From contig NC_052617.1 in assembly GCF_016545825.1 (NCBI RefSeq), positions 57,120,472-57,184,471 on the forward strand: 64,000 nt of DNA, read 5' to 3'. The notes under the pieces were generated by a model. It worked only from the letters and a program-made list of their open reading frames with translations, did not search any database and was not told the DNA's origin. Of the stretch, positions 36,814 through 50,149 are shown in pieces. Source of the DNA: Eucalyptus grandis. Taxonomy: Eukaryota > Streptophyta > Magnoliopsida > Myrtales > Myrtaceae. Made by a program: the position numbers and the translations under genes. Each line of letters opens with the position of its first letter. Position 1 is the stretch's first letter.

Positions 36814-39538
36814 AAATTCCGATCCCACTATTGCAAGGAAAATTCCGTTGAAGACAGTTTAATCCCGAAGGAAGCATGCTAAGACAAAAGTAGGAAAGTT
36901 TACTCAGTCAACCAGTATGGCAGTTATGTACTTCTATAGCAAGTCAGTGGTTATAGGATTCTTCAAGTCATAGAGATGCATCTTTTTTTCTTTTTTTTTT
37001 TTTTTTTGGGGGGTTTGGGAATTAAACTCAAAGGATCATCTTTTAGTCAACACGAACTTTCACATCCTATCCCATCCAATTATCAATTGTTATTTCTCCA
37101 CTTAATGAGGGATGTACTGCTTCTCATTTTGGAAATGCATTTCCACTTGACGTGACATTTTATGACTTCCACCGAAGATTCAAAGTCCTTCATGGATGAT
37201 GCAATTGCTAATTTAAAGCTAAAATTTTTTCAATCATTGACACAGCGATAGCATCTCCAATTATAGTTCGAACTGTATTCCTCTTCTAGTGAATACTAAT
37301 ACTGATTCTCGCAGAACTGCTGATTACCCAGGGCATGAATTATGAGAATTAAAGATGCCGAAACTGTTTCTTCAGTGTTTATACAAATTACAGACTTCCA
37401 CAATGGAATATGAACAGGAACAATCATATGAAATCACTAGATATGACAGTTCTGTAGATGACAGTCATTTAAGTGATTTATTTTTGTTCCTTGCAGTAGA
37501 TTTAGCCACCAAATAAGAAAGTGAGTTAAGTACAAATTTAGCATGCATCTATAATGAAATTTGTATGACAATAGACAAATTTCATATCTAAACATTTAGA
37601 TTGCCCAGCAGGGAGGGATTGGTGATTCTCCGTATAAAGTGAGGTAGGCATTCGAGCCAAATTTGAGGACACATCAGCTAACAGTTCTCTATTGAATTAT
37701 TACTGCCTATGATCACTCAAGCATTATAAGCAAAAAGTCACCAGGGCAATTACCTACTGTTAGAGTTGTCCAATGTGAAGTTGTTGCCAACCAAATTACT
37801 GCAAAATGCATCAGGAGAAAAAATGTGATCGTCAGTCTCCCCATAAGATTTGAACACCTATAGCTCATCCTTTAGCTAGAAAACGACTTTAAGTACAATA
37901 TAGCATACCTCAAGGGTGATGAAATGATTAATAAAGGACAAAAGAATATTTATCACAATAAGATATACAACTAAAAAGTATCAATTATTGTTCTTTGAAT
38001 AACAGAAATCACATACAGTTGTAAGTCATTGCTGACCCAAGAAGGAAAGATTCCCGTCAAGTTATTGTAGGACACATCTCTGTAAAAATGGCACAGTGAA
38101 GATGTTATTTAGTTAACCAATATGGTAGAAGTCTTTGAGTATCAAATAGCATCCGGCGATATGTCAAACAACAAAATGTTGACTATGTTCTCCATGTTCC
38201 CAGGCACCAACTAGAAGATGACTGTGCCAGAACTATTTATAGTACTGAGTTAGCTGTGAAGGTGAAAAGGAGAAGAATATATTATACTCATTCTGATCTT
38301 TCAACCAAAGACAGAAAATTGAATACTCTGACTACCCGTTCTCATTGCACTCAAACTCCACAAATGCATCTAAAAACTTGTACATAAACCCATGTTCTTT
38401 TTGATTGATCAGTGACAGTTTTGAGCATCATTTCGGTTATCAGGCAAAGGAGATCTTTCAGGTGTTCTTACATGTTGAGAAGGGATGTACTTTTCTGTTC
38501 AGGAAGTGTGCCATTCAAACTATTATTTCCAAGAAACCTGAGAAATGCAGCAAAGAGATTTTTAAAGCATTAACAAAGAGAACATATTGAAAGGAACATA
38601 TATGATTATCCAGAAGGGGTACATTACAAGTAAGTGAGTGAGCTCAAATTGAAAAGGGAGTTTGGAATCTGTCCAGTTAACTTGTTGAAGCTTAAGTCTC
38701 TGGTCCAATATAGATGCAACAAAGTCACTATACGTATAATTGAGTAAATAACTTATACATTTATGAATAAACGTAATGCCTTTGGGAAAATCGAGCTGAT
38801 TACATGTAAAGAAAATCTAAATACCCAATGAATATGATATTTGTCAAATGAAGTCTATAGAATAATCATGGAGGCAAATGCTCCTTTACAGTATTGTACT
38901 ATCAATTAGGGCTCAAGATGGTCTTTAACCAGAGTATGACCAACCAGAGAATATCAAGAAGTACCATTCATTTAGTAACTACTATTGTATACCATTAGTG
39001 AAGGGTCACAAAATCATCCCTCCAAATGCTGCTTCTAAGTCACTGAATATGTATAGCATGCAAATGGCAACAACCCATATCCAGGTTGAAGACAATTAAT
39101 TACAGACACATTAATAAATGCTTCAGCATATTTTCAGTCGATCCCTAACCAAGAACAACTTACAGCTGAGATAAACTCTGGTATCCTGCAAAATCTGATG
39201 GGAGAGAATCTGAGATGTGATTATTCCTCAGTATCCTGAAAACAATTGGGTAAGCCCATTTGGCATAAGAGAAAAAGAAAGGAAAAGAAAGTCTGTCTTA
39301 CAGAATAGACAGATTTGTCATATTCCTGATGAATTCCAGTGAAGAGCTCCCATTAACTACATCACTTATTCTCCTGCATTATGGAGTCAACTCTTTGTCA
39401 GTTTGTTTGAGGCCGTGGTGAGTTTGCTTTTACAACCATAGAGACAAAGTACATGACTCCACTCACAAGTCTTTTAGAGTGGTTAAATTAGAAAATGTTG
39501 AAGGAATTGGACCTTCGAAAGAATTTCCTTGAAGAATC
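36814..39538 (-). other. RLK-B LRR exons, C-terminal half
   Basis: Exons at 39467-39538, 39302-39373, 39164-39235, 38628-38699, 38472-38537, 38017-38079, 37754-37798 and 36814-36878. Repeats read like 'LQGNSFEGPIPSTFSNLTTL' and 'NKLTGQIPNSLFNLSSL', ending with the cysteine pair 'NCLQRNFPC' that caps the LRR domain. Confidence 0.85.
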
Positions 39539-39659
39539 CTATAAAAAAAAAAATTAAGGAAAAATTGGAAAAAATTATTAGATACTATTTAATGATAACA
39601 TAATATAGAGTTAATGCTATATAATTTGTCGAATTTCAATTTACCAGGGCCTACATTGC

Positions 39660-39803
39660 TGTAAATTAGATATTGATAGATATTAGAGGCAACTTAGGAT
39701 CTTTATCTATATAGGTTTCTTACCTAATTTAGATTCTCTGTTCATGTATTTATACTCATTGTAATCACTCTATGAGAGATAAGAAAACAGATTCTTTTCT
39801 TCA
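39660..39803 (+). repeat. Short copia LTR
   Basis: TG...CA ends, AT-rich, followed at once by the Met-tRNA primer site. No partner LTR was seen at the right side of the element. Confidence 0.75.
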
Positions 39804-39815
39804 TGGTATCAGAGC
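39804..39815 (+). promoter_or_regulatory. Copia primer-binding site
   Basis: TGGTATCAGAGC, complementary to the 3' end of plant initiator tRNA-Met. Confidence 0.85.
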
Positions 39816-40390
39816 TGTGGGGTACACTTTTTTGGAACAATTTAAGGGAGTAGTGTAATTTAATACCCGAGTAGGCAACCTATTAATTAGATAAGATGCT
39901 GTTAGCACAGCTTCCCCCATAAGTATTTAGGTACATGCATTGAAAAAACGAGAGGGCACGCGATACTTCAAGGAGATGGCGATTTTTGCGTTCAGCAATG
40001 CCATTCATTCTGTTGGGGTGTAGTTCGGCAAGTTGACTGGTGAATGATGCCTTTTCTGTCAAAAAACTCCCAAAAATTGGTTATAATTTCAGTACCATTA
40101 TCAGTACGAAGAATACTAATAGTAGTACGGAATTGAGTCATAACCATTTGATAAAATTTTTGAACAATGACTCAACTTCAGATTTGGCGCTCATCAGTAT
40201 GTCCAACATAAACGGGTATGATCATCTATAAAAGTAACAAACCATCGTTTTCCGGTTTTTGTTGACATGGGTGAAGGACCCCAAACATCACTATGGATTA
40301 AGTAAAAAGGAGATGATGCACGATACTGTTTTGGATTATAATGAGTACGATGACTTTTAGAAAAAAGACAATTGTCACACCAAATACGAG
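39816..40390. repeat. Left arm of a 0.56-kb inverted repeat (copia integrase)
   Basis: Reads as the reverse complement of 42048-42609, with few differences: 'tgtggggtacactttt', 'gacatgggtgaaggacccc' and 'gtttatgttggac' in opposite sense. The loop between the arms is about 1.66 kb. Confidence 0.85.
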
Positions 40391-42047
40391 GTTTCCCATC
40401 TGATCTTCGCAAGTTAATGGGGATCTTGCTTATATTTGCCCCGGAAACTATTGTTGTAGGAACATGGCCCTTCTTGTCTTCAAATATAGTTAATGCTGAA
40501 CCTTCCAATGATCCATCCTTTCCGCCGGTAGCCGACTTGCCCAGCATTATTCCCGTCTACTTTCTTCTCTCCGAACCTCGAGAAGACCTCTCCAATAGGT
40601 GGAAGAGGCTGCTTCCCAAGTATTCTGCCCCGTACTTCATCAAACTCATCTCTAAGCCCTGCTAGGAAAGCATAAATACGTTCTGCTTCTACAATTTTCC
40701 TGTATTGATTACCATCTTCAATACACATCCACTCATGATTATTGAATACATCCAATTCCTGCCACAAACGTTTCAAGGAGTGAAAGTATTTTGTGACAGT
40801 TTCTCTCCTTTGTCGCATCTTCCCTAGCTTCAAGGTTAACTCGTAGATTTGAGATTGATTACCCAAATCTGAATACATCTCACACACCGCATCCAGCAGT
40901 TCCTTTGCGGTATAATAGCCCTGTGAATAATTTGCACCAATATCTTCTTCCATGGAGTTGGTCAGCCACGTCATAATCGCTGAATTCTCCGCATCCTGCA
41001 CAGCCAAGTGGGGTCATCTGTCGCTGGTTCTCGCATTATCTCCGATCAGATAGCCACTTTTTCCTCTACCCCGTATATACATTCAAACGGATTGAGACCA
41101 CCGAAAAAATTATCACCATTCAGCTTTATGGAAGTGATCTGAATGGGATGAGCTTCGGTGGATTTTGTAAGAAGTGATGGAGGGTTAGATTGGGTGGTTG
41201 ATGATTCGTCCGACATAGTGATCGAACGAAAGAAAAAAAAAAAAATTACTCGAGGTGAATAGATGAAGGACCTTTGGCAACAAACCCCGTCACACGGAGA
41301 CCTCGTTGGAGGATTCATGGCCGTCAGAAGCTTCTACAACTAGTGAAGCAAGGGAGACCAACTTCATTTAGTGATAATAAGTCTTCTCGGCGTATGCCTC
41401 CTACGGCTAATGAGGCCACGCATTCTCTTTCAGCAAAGAACAACTAAACCATCTTCTGCAACTACTTGAGCCGGGTCCGTATCGGGTAATCCTAACGCTT
41501 CGCCCACCAAGGTAGAAATCTAAATGCCCTCTCTTGTTGTTCACAATCTGTACCTTGGATCATTGATTCGGGGCATCCGATCATATGACTAATCTTCCAT
41601 ATTTGTTCAAATCCTATATTCCTTGTCAGCAACCAAAAAATTCGGATTGCCGATGGGAAAGTTTTCATCTATTGCAGGCAAGGATTAGTTCCACTTCTGA
41701 GTCTATTAAACTTCATAATGTACCGCATGTTCCTAAGTTAGCCCGCAGTATCTCTTGTCCGTTAGTAAACTTTCTAAAGAGTCTAATTGCCGTGTTGTCT
41801 TTTTGCTTCCCATTGTGAGTTCAGGATCAGGATCTCGGGAAGACGATTGGCAATGCTAGGATGAGGGATGGTCTTTACTATTTTGAAGAGGTTGTCTCTA
41901 ATAAAAAGCTTGGGGCGTATGGAACTTTTCAGTTCTTCCCCTGCTCAAGAACAAATAATGGTTTGGCATCATAGATTAGGCCATCCTAGCTTTAGATATT
42001 TGAAACATTTGTTTTCTCATTTGTTCAAAGATGTGGATGTTTCTTCA

Positions 42048-42609
42048 CTACATTTGTGACAATTGTCTTTTTCTAAAAAGTCATGTACTCATTATAATCC
42101 AAACAGTATCGTGCATCATCTCCTTTTTACTTAATCTATAGTGATGTTGGGGTCCTTCACCCATGTCAACAAAAACCGAAAACGATGGTTTGTTACTTTT
42201 ATAGATGATCATACCCGTTTATGTTGGACATACTTGATGAGCGCCAAATCTGAAGTTGAGTCATTGTTCAAAAAATTTTATCAAATGGTTATGACTCAAT
42301 TCCGTATATATTAGTATTCTTCGTCTTTTGATAATGGTACTGAATATTATAACCAATTTTGGGGGTTTTTGACAGAAAAGGCATCATTCACCAGTCAACT
42401 TGCCCGAACTACACTAATGAGAATGGCATTCTTTGGGAACGCAAAAATCGCCATCTCCTTGAAGTATCGCGTGCCCTCTGCTTTTCAATGCATGTACCTA
42501 AATACTTATGGGGGAAGTGCTAACAGCATCTTATCTAATTAATAGGTTGCCTACTCTAGTATTAAATTACACTACTCCCTTAAATTGTTTCAAAAAGTGT
42601 ACCCCACAA
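42048..42609. repeat. Right arm of the copia inverted repeat
   Basis: See the arm at 39816-40390. Both code the same integrase stretch in opposite orientation. Confidence 0.85.
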
Positions 42610-43340
42610 CTCGTATTTTTTCCGATATTCCTCTAAGGGTGTTTGGTTGCACTACATTTTGTCCATCTCCCAATTAGGTGTCGATCTAAATTAGATCCTC
42701 GGGCTGAAAAGTGTGTTTATAGGGTATGCACCTAATCAAAGAGGGTTACAAGTGTTACAATCCACATACTGGTAAAACTCATATCACTATGGATGTAACA
42801 TTTATCGAGTCACAACCGTTTTTTCTAACAAATTCCTTCGGGGGGAGAATGGCGGTTAGTGAAGAGATTAACTCTCTGTCCTTCCTAATCCTTTGTTTGA
42901 ATCTTCGAAAACACCCGCTAAATCTTGATGTGTCAAAGATAGGGGAAAAAGTTCAAGATCACAATGTGATCAACAAGCCTCGAGCTTCGAGTGTTTTATA
43001 CTAGAAGGAAAACTCTTCAAAATATTGCGATCGAACTTTGTCCTCGGGAGCCTCATCCATCTACAACCCGAGATGATCTCTTGCCTTCGTCATCAGGTGA
43101 TCCTAGTAGTACTCTTTTTTCCCTCCATTCCCATCTTAAATTCTCGATACTAATGCTTCTAATCTTGATATGCCTATAGCTCTTAGAAAAGGAGTTAGAT
43201 CATGTACTAAGCATCCTATATCAAAACATGTGTCATTCCAAAGTTATCATCATCATAGAGCATTTGTGTCAAATCGTCTCACAACTGTTGTGAGAGGTAG
43301 ACAGTCATAGTCTGAAAAACAAACATATACATTGCCTTAC

Positions 43341-45489
43341 AGCTGTGTAAGCTGCGACCAATTTCCTATGAATTCTGGTATATTGCCAGTGAAGTTGTTA
43401 TCCGATGCCCACCTGCAACCGGAAAAGGCATTTCTCCTGAGAAATCATATCACAGAACTTCTTCCATTAATGGGTTTTTCTAGTATCAAAGGAGGAATGA
43501 AGCTCTTACACTGTTTGAAGATTTTTAAGCTTGGAAAATGTTGACGGAATCTCACCACTAGCTCCGGAACTATCCATGTAACTGCACAATAAGTGACTTC
43601 CATCAGCCAAGGGAAAAATTAATGTTTGAGAATGTCAAGCAGGTAGGACTTACAGTTGCTGCAATTTGGACAGATTTCCAAGCTCAGGTGGCAGAGAGCC
43701 ATTGAAGTTATTGGTGCTAAAGGACCTACAACATTAAACTAGTCATCAGATCCACTCTTTCTATTATATCTTTTTGCAAGCCAATTTTAATTGAAAATTA
43801 GTCTGAATCCAGTGGATCTAATGAGTTGAATCGTTCTGCTTGACATTGCAAATCCTGTACTGGAACGGTTACTTACAATGACAGTAGCTCTGTAAGTAAC
43901 TCGAGTTGCGGTGGAAGCTCCCCTGATAATGCATTGATGCCCAGACTCCTGAAGCGAATCAGCAGAGTAAGCACCAGGAAGGAAAGAAAAATGCCTAAAA
44001 AAGGAGCAGAGAATTTGCGTAAATTTTGAGACTAGAATTGAGTTGTGCTCACAGATACTGCATGCGAGTTAGGTTACCAATGGATGGAGATAAGGAACCA
44101 GTCAAGAGATTTTGGGTCAAGTTCCTGTAAGAATAGTACATAATACTATCAAAACAACGGAAAACTCTGCAAGATTTTAAACCTTGGTGTGTAAAAATCA
44201 ATATGGGCTTCAGCAAATGAGAGCAGGCAAGTGTTGCGTGGACAGGCTTGCACTGAACGCAGCTAAATAATAAGGCATAAAAACATGGCACACCGTAAAA
44301 AACTACTGTAAAAGAGAGAAAAGGGGAGCAAGAACAACACATACAGATCGAAGAGGTAAGTCAAGTTCCACAACTCATCAGGGATAGGACCAGCAACGCT
44401 CATTGTGTAAACCTTGCTGCAACCAAAGAAAAACCAGCCGGATATGAGATGACACACACACACATGGTGGGCATGATACTCTTGATACGTACAGCTGGGT
44501 AATGTGGCAAGTGGTGGAATTGTTGAAGGAGCAGTCGCATTTGATGAAAGGTTTGTAAGTCTCAAAGGAGGTCGAGTCGATGGCAGCTCTGCTGCATGGC
44601 TCTCCGCTTACGTTCCATGTCGTCGTCTGTGGAGCGAGTCCTCATCTTGACCATATCGAGTTCAGAATCGCCACTGCATTCACATCACCATCATCAACTC
44701 ACCCTTGTTTAGCTTCATGCCCCAACTAAAGGCATCAGTGCTTGATTCTTACGATACGTAAGTGGAGAGCGATTTACGCGACTGAGCGCAAGTAATGCTA
44801 CAGGTATTCACATGCTGTCCATCCAGTTGAATAGAGGACAGCCGTGCATGCGGAGTACTGTTTTTACGCTTCTGGGACAATATGGTTTTGAGGAAATCAA
44901 TTTTGCTTCTTGATGGTCAATATTTTAAATAGAAAGATTATTTTGCAAGTCATCAAATAAAAGTGAGTTCCATATGGATTGAATCGACTTAACAAGGTGA
45001 AAGAGGAACCACCCAGGTCCTTGCAGTCCGACAAGATAATGTTGTCTAGATTATAAGACAAGGTAATCATAAGTTGGCTAAAGGCTATGAAAAAAGATCA
45101 TCAGGATGTTTTAAAGAGAAATCTGTGTCGGCGTATGAAAGAAGATATCAAGAACTGAGAGTCATTTTTGGAATATAAGACGAGAGGTTGATGGTGGGGG
45201 TGGGCCACTGAGAGGACAGCTCCTAAAGGAAAGGTGTTTGAACTGTTTATATAGCCTCGATTTTAAGGAGGAGATGATTTTCATTATTAGGAATCGATGC
45301 TGATGATCATCGGCGCTCTTACAAATGACAAACTCAAAAATGAAACACGCGAATAGAGGAAGAGCCGGGTTTGTTTGTACCTTCAGAAGGGTCAGTCTTA
45401 GCTTGCGTCTGGTTCTAAGCATGAGCGATATGTGCAAGTAGTACGCACGCTGCTACATGCAAGGCAAAGATCACCCTCGAATTTGCCAT
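43341..45489 (-). other. RLK-B signal peptide and N-terminal LRR exons
   Basis: Exons at 45381-45489 (signal peptide, stop at codon 25), 44493-44673 ('WNVSGEPCSRAAI', 'CDCSFNNSTTCHITQL', with TGA before it), 44345-44416, 44053-44124, 43877-43948, 43654-43725, 43510-43581 and 43341-43412. Each 72-base exon is one LRR in the same phase, for example 'NNFNGSLPPELGNLSKLQQL'. Confidence 0.88.
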
Positions 45490-46142
45490 AGTTCAACCAG
45501 AGAGAGAGAGAGAGAGATCTTCAGAGCTTGAGAGCCACCATGTCAAGTCTTACAAACCTGAAATTGCAATTGCATTGTTACCATTTGACGATGACTAACA
45601 TTGGATTTCATACAGCTTTTTAGCAATAATATAGTGACAAAAAGCAGCATACGTCAGACAGAAGGCACTCCTCAGGAAGCAAATATACAGAGTGAACCCT
45701 GGGCCTTAAACCGAATGTGCAAACCAACTTCAGCCAGAATTCTAGCTAGGAAATCTCTTCGTAGCTCATAATCCTGAACACCAATGGGAATAAGAGTCAG
45801 TTATTGCTTAGTTCAAATCCTCATACATGCTTTAAACTGATTAAGGTCTCAGAGTATACTAAAAGCAAGAGAGAAGCATTTCTATCTACTTGTCTCAGTG
45901 ATTCAAAATATTGTGGCTGACTTTCAAGAGCGGTCAATGCAGCCCCCCGGAAAGGTGCTGGAGCTGAATCTGTGATTCTGATATGTATGTTCTTTATGGC
46001 CGATGCGATGGCAGGGGAGGCAATTGCCCATCCAATCCTCCAGCCTGTCCATCAAAATACCAATTTCAAACTTTAAACAGCTAAAGAGTTTGAAATTGGT
46101 ATTCTGATATGTATGTCCTTAGTGGAAGCTTTGTCCCTTGAT

Positions 46143-46486
46143 GGGATAAGTGTTTTGAAAGTCCTAAAACTTATCACAAAAGTACAATTTAGTCCTAACA
46201 CTTTCAAAAAATGCAATAAAGTCCTAAAACTTGTCACGAAAGTGCAATCGAGTCTAAAGCTTTCAAAAAGTGCAATCAAGTTCTAAAAATTTAAAAAAAT
46301 GCTATCAATGAAGGACTTGATTTGACCAATTTGACAAGTTATAGAATTTGATTTAACTTTTTGGAAGGTTTAGGACTCAATTGCACTTTCATGATAAGTT
46401 TTAAGACTTGATCGTACTTTTTGAAAGTTTTAAGACTAAATTGTATTTTGTTGACAAGTTTTAGGACTTCAAATACATTTATCCCT
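46143..46486. mobile_element. 344-bp MITE in an aminotransferase intron
   Basis: The ends GGGATAAGTG and CATTTATCCC(T) are inverted, and the long arms repeat 'gtcctaaaacttgtcac' against 'gacaagttttaggac'. The flanks TCCCTTGAT (46134-46142) and TCCCAGGAT (46487-46495) look like a 9-bp target duplication with two changes, as in Mutator-like elements. The paralogous intron at about 30775-30795 lacks it. Confidence 0.8.
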
Positions 46487-47227
46487 TCCCAGGATTGATG
46501 TTTGCATAACAAGAAGGAGATCACTTGTAACACTGAATGTTTTTGATAGTGAAGAAGTAATTATTGTCCTCTCCTGCATTCCTTGAAGAGAGGCAAGGGA
46601 TATATGTTTTGTCTTGTCATATGTTATGTGTTCATACACCTGAAAACATGTGGCATTTTATACTCATTCAGCCTTTGGATAGCGAACTACTCCATGTAAA
46701 AGCACTTCTGGGGACCATGATTCAAATGAAAAGGAATGTCAAGATGACAATAAAAAGTCTAATAAATTAAAATCAACTAAGGGGGGGAGGGGAAACAACA
46801 GACTAATGGATGCATCCTATGAAGCAACATCGATTGCATCTCATCTGAACGAAATGAGTTTGATAAGCTCACTAGGCAATTGCACTATGTTGATGAAATC
46901 TTATGCTTAGAAATATCTTATACGTTCAAGCATGTATACACGAGACTTGAAAAGGATCAATTGTCACTGCTCCCATGTTTCTTCAGCCACTCACGAGTCA
47001 CTCCAATGGAAATGCTGGCAACAGACTAAGACAATCACTTTAAAGGAAGATCCTATGTTATCGTCTCTCAAGGCAAACAAGAGTAATTTGCTGTAGTTGC
47101 TACCACATTACATTGCGATCATTTCCCACAATGGTATGTGAAAGAAAATGTCTGAAACTATGAATCTTCGTTGAGAACAAAATTGACCACTTAAGAGTAA
47201 ATGTGAAGGGTGATGTGAAACAAGAGT

Positions 47228-47248
47228 TTTTTTTTTTTTTTTTTTTTT
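47228..47248. repeat. T homopolymer
   Basis: About 20 T in the intron before exon 6 of copy B'. Confidence 0.85.
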
Positions 47249-48729
47249 GGTAAGAGTAAGCAATATATTAATAGGGGTCAAACTATACAAACAACACGGC
47301 TCCAAAAGCTTACACTCAAAATGAACACGCTCATTAAGAGTGAAACAAGAGTTTACATCTACCCCTTAAATAAATTGCACAAGTTAATGCTTGTAGTATA
47401 GTAAAAGCATTCTCATACTTCGTCTATGACAACCAGGCAATCATTTGTGCAGCAAGCTGTAGCAATTACTTCAAGCTCATCCTTGCTGAAGACTTTTCCA
47501 GTTGGATTATGGGGACTGTTCCGCCAATATCACACAAATCGGTACATTTCCAACTCATAGTAGATGATATAATCCAAAGTAACATAATAGACAGTTTTAC
47601 ATTTCTCTCAAATATGGAAAAAGAGTGACAAAAGAAGAGGGTGCATTATGTGCAATTGTAGAGCTAGCAAATAGAATATCAGTATTTTCTGTCAAAAAAC
47701 TCAAGACAGGACACAAGCGTCGCCTACATGAAGAATACACCAGAAAGACTATCGAATATGGTCAAATATCCATTCACCATTTCTGAATTCAAAGTCCAAT
47801 GCTATACAGAATATCCAATCATTAACGTTGAGACTTCAGAATTGTAGGCACAGATGGAAAAATATCGATTCAGTCTCTGTGCCAACCTGTTTAATACCAC
47901 AGCTTTAGTTCTGCTGGTGAAGGACCTCAAGAATTTTTCATTGTCCAAAGTCCAATGAGGCGGGTCAAGGCCCAAAAAAACCTGCCATGTATACCCACTT
48001 TCTTGAGATTACACAGAATTATTCAAACTTAGCTTTGATTGAGCCCACGAGGAACAGATAATTCTAAAGACACTTACTGGCACTCCCCCAGCCATGGAGA
48101 TGCGAGCATCGTTTGTCTCATAGGAAGGATCAAACAGTATAACTTCATCACCTGGGTCGATTACTGCCCAAGTAAAGACAGGACTAAGTGTGGTGGCCAA
48201 TATAAAAGCGGATTAGTTTGCTACGGGACAGACCAAACAAGAATGAAAGAAAGAAAGAAAACGTACCGGAAAAGAAGGCAGCAGCAAAAGCCTCGGTTTG
48301 ACCGCAGCAAATGGCGATATCAGTGAGTGGGTCGACTTCAAGACCGTGCGTATCCTTCACTATCCTGGCCAGACGGTCGCAAATACCTTGCACGTGCCTG
48401 CCGACTCGAGGCCGCAATCCATCAAACAGGTGGTCGACATTATATGAAATGAAAATGACAATGAAAATGAAAATGGACGGCTGCCGACGTCACCTGTACT
48501 GGTTGAAGTCGGAGTTGATGGCGGAGACAGCGGCACTCTTGAGGAGGGGAGGCGCGGGGAAGTCGGGGAAGCCCTCGGCGAGGTTGATGGCGTTGCAGCG
48601 CTGAGCGAGGTGAGACAGCTGCTGAATCGGCGACGGCGAGAATGTCTCCGCGACCGCCGATAGCTTCTCCTTCATGTTCACCTTCGCACTTCACCTTATC
48701 CCACGCGTCACGGTCGCTCCCAGGCACGC

Positions 48730-49100
48730 ACCAACGGTTATCTTTTCCTGTTTATACCATGCATAGCCTTGAAATTATATGAATGTTGGGACCTTCGCTA
48801 CATTTTTTTTTTTCCATATCTGGTTGACAGCAATGGAATGCCAATCCTCAGGCTTTATTTGTAAAGTCTCTATTCCTTGATAATCGAAGCCCAAAGATCT
48901 ATGAACTAGTCCATGCTTGACTAGCCAAGCAGACAAACGACCCCATCTCAAATCGGGTCAAGTTTTGATTGTTCAAGTTGACTCTGTAGTAATAAGATCC
49001 GCCAAGCCTTATTTGGCCACTCCAGGAGCAACTGTTCATGGTCATTATGGAGAAATCCTTTAGAAAAAGAATTTAGATCTTGTACTTCTGTTGTATCAAT
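48730..49100. other. Upstream flank of copy B', no gene seen
   Basis: Presumed promoter side of the aminotransferase copy. I do not see a clear TATA box. Confidence 0.4.
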
Positions 49101-49107
49101 TATCATT

Positions 49108-49812
<705 letters not shown>

Positions 49813-50149
49813 CAAGAAATACGTCAGGTGGAAAACAGGAAGCTCCAATGCGAGCAAATCGGAAGGCAGGAAATTTCCTCCAACTATAAATGGAGGAAAA
49901 AATGACCTTATTGAGTGAGGTGGAGCTCTGCCCATGATATTAGATTTTACATGATAATATTTAGATAGGACGGGACAAATAGGGCAAGTCGACCTTTCTC
50001 ATATAAGCACGTACAAAACTGCTCAAAAACATTTTCGACCTCTCGAGCCTAGATGGTCAAGTGGACCATTCGTTTTTTTTTTTTTTTTTTTTTGGATTGG
50101 TGGACCATTTGTTTTTTTGTCAGAAAATAAAATTTTCATTAAAATGGGT

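Larger units (their letters stand above)
39660..43320. mobile_element. Rearranged Ty1-copia retrotransposon in RLK-B intron 8
   Basis: A 144-bp LTR (39660-39803, TGTAAATT...TTCTTCA) and a perfect primer site TGGTATCAGAGC (39804-39815) open the element on the plus strand. What follows is inverted. From 41318 down to 39816 the minus strand codes gag ('LTNSMEEDIGANYSQG', 'RIYAFLAGLRDEFDEVR') then the integrase start ('CLFSKSHRTHY', 'HSDVWGPSP', 'FVTFIDDHTR'). From 41330 to 43320 the plus strand codes the protease region (active-site DSG near 41570), 'HRLGHPSFRYLK', the same integrase part again, and the first residues of reverse transcriptase ('SCTKHPISKHVSF'). RT, RNase H and the second LTR are missing. 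Frameshifts and stops are common. It cannot move by itself. Confidence 0.85.
32305..45489 (-). pseudogene. RLK-B: LRR-malectin receptor-like kinase, 24 exons, disabled
   Basis: Member of the LRR-VIII-2 kinase group (At1g56120/56130/56140 type): a plasma-membrane receptor with signal peptide, LRRs, malectin domain, one membrane helix and a cytoplasmic Ser/Thr kinase. Exon ends run from 45489 to 32305 with standard GT-AG borders, and most LRR exons are exactly 72 bases. Lesions: TAG at 45415-45417 just after the signal peptide, TGA in exon 2 (where RLK-C has Trp), TAA at 34617-34619 and a one-base deletion about six bases on, before the kinase domain, plus a 33-base deletion in the last exon. 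A 3.7-kb copia insertion fills the intron between exons 8 and 9. Its promoter is cut at about 45553. Splice sites remain nearly all intact, which points to recent loss. Confidence 0.9.
45672..48681 (-). pseudogene. ISS1: ISS1-type aromatic aminotransferase, 3' truncated (copy B')
   Basis: PLP aminotransferase of the plant ISS1/VAS1 type, which links aromatic amino acids to auxin and ethylene precursors. Exons: 48494-48681 ('IQQLSHLAQRCNAINLAEGF'), 48267-48397 ('CCGQTEAFAAAFFS'), 48078-48163 ('IDPGDEVILFDPSYE'), 47887-47981, 47419-47515 ('SPHNPTGKVF', then 'VVIDE'), 46525-46639 ('SSLSKTFSVT', with the PLP lysine), 45890-46044 ('IGWAIASPAIASAIKNI') and 45672-45773. The first seven join in one open frame with GT-AG borders. 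In the eighth, a 5-base deletion relative to copy A' brings a TGA at 45672-45674 after about 322 codons, and the final exon is gone: sequence after its acceptor (about 45556) is RLK-B leader DNA. The family is normally near 390 residues. Truncation probably destroys the C-terminal domain, though a transcript could still exist. Confidence 0.85.
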
